13,619 nt of DNA from an uncultured Oscillospiraceae bacterium (GTDB lineage: Bacteria > Bacillota_A > Clostridia > Oscillospirales > Oscillospiraceae): assembly GCA_910584605.1 (NCBI GenBank), contig CAJUAW010000075.1, positions 1 through 13,619 of the forward strand, in the 5' to 3' direction. The position numbers were made by a program, and so were the translations under genes. Below, in pieces: positions 13,285 through 13,619 of this stretch (position 1 is the stretch's first letter; each line of letters begins with the position of its first letter). The notes below the pieces were generated by a model. The model was not told the origin of the DNA. It searched no databases and saw only the letters and a list, made by a program, of their open reading frames with translations.

Positions 13285-13619
13285 TTATTTTGCTGTGTTC
13301 CCTGTCTCCAACGCCAGGGCGTGCATGACGGCGGCCTCCTGCCGGGTGAGGAAGTCGCCGGGCCGGTCGATGGCGCCGTTGATCTCGCTCATGATCCCGG
13401 CGTCGATGCACTTGCTGATGTAGGGCGCCGCCCAGGGCGCGGGAGCCGCCGCCCCCAGCTCTTGGCGGTACTGATCCATGTACTCCTTGAATTTGTCGTA
13501 ACTCACGATATCATCCTCCTGATTGTATGCCCTGGCGTCCACTACCCAGTAATAGGCCGCCTCGTTGCGGAAGGTGTTGATGTCGCCGTTCACCCGGCTG
13601 TCCCTGGTGCTGGCCGGAT
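13285..13619 (-). CDS. C-terminal end of an SLH-like surface protein (partial)
   Basis: About 110 C-terminal residues are visible and the frame stays open to the right edge, so the true start is outside. The last about 50 residues, from PWAAPYISKCIDAGIMSEI to DRPGDFLTRQEAAVMHALAL, follow the S-layer homology pattern (WAxxYI, Gly-Ile-Met turn, F-x-TRxEAAxM). One SLH-like repeat is therefore present, with others possibly upstream. The earlier part (VNGDINTFRNEAAYYW) contains no motif I know. Such domains attach proteins to the cell wall. A GTG at 13593 is in frame but has no ribosome site, so it is not the start. A terminator follows. Confidence 0.7.
   Translation of the reverse strand, partial: PASTRDSRVNGDINTFRNEAAYYWVVDARAYNQEDDIVSYDKFKEYMDQYRQELGAAAPAPWAAPYISKCIDAGIMSEINGAIDRPGDFLTRQEAAVMHALALETGNTAK

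Overview
The window comes from a GC-rich, Gram-positive gut-type anaerobe, most likely a member of the Oscillospiraceae (Flavonifractor/Lawsonibacter-like Clostridia). This is inferred from the protein types: class 1B PyrD with PyrK, DegV, a YtvI-like AI-2E permease, a membrane-anchored HtrA, an SLH-type surface protein and strong AGGAGG ribosome sites. No marker gene confirms it. The first 14 bases match the 3' end of an Illumina read-2 adapter, so the left end is probably a contig edge with untrimmed adapter.

Left region (about 15-5800): the tail of an unknown plus-strand gene meets, tail to tail, a tight minus-strand operon. The operon reads pyrC-pyrF-pyrK-pyrD, then a DUF1622 membrane protein, then a histidine phosphatase fused to a GNAT acetyltransferase. 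Gaps are 16 nt or less, or the genes overlap. A good promoter (TTGCTA-17-TATAAT) lies about 75-100 bases before pyrC. PyrC, PyrD/PyrK and PyrF carry out dihydroorotase, dihydroorotate dehydrogenase (NAD-linked) and OMP decarboxylase, three of the steps of UMP synthesis. carAB, pyrB and pyrE are not here.

Middle region (about 5850-6735): a plus-strand stretch of very small genes, part of it clearly less GC-rich than its surroundings. It holds a 63-aa glycine/alanine-rich protein, a 55-aa ribbon-helix-helix protein, and an unlisted 28-codon ORF for a hydrophobic peptide. The peptide ORF lies between two convergent consensus promoters, each TTGACA-16-TATAAT. The layout is that of a type I toxin-antitoxin module: toxin mRNA from about 6431 to 6732, and an antisense RNA starting near 6687. 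This is the most interesting system in the window.

Right region (6731-13619), all minus strand: a DEAD-box helicase, a six-helix membrane protein and a HAD phosphatase form an overlapping operon. Then come, in genome order, an HtrA-type serine protease, an AI-2E family permease, a DegV lipid-binding protein and the C-terminal end of an SLH-like surface protein. htrA and the permease gene share a nearly identical palindromic element (GGGTAT-C-ATACCC type) next to a putative -10 box, suggesting a common regulator. Terminators and promoters separate most of these units.
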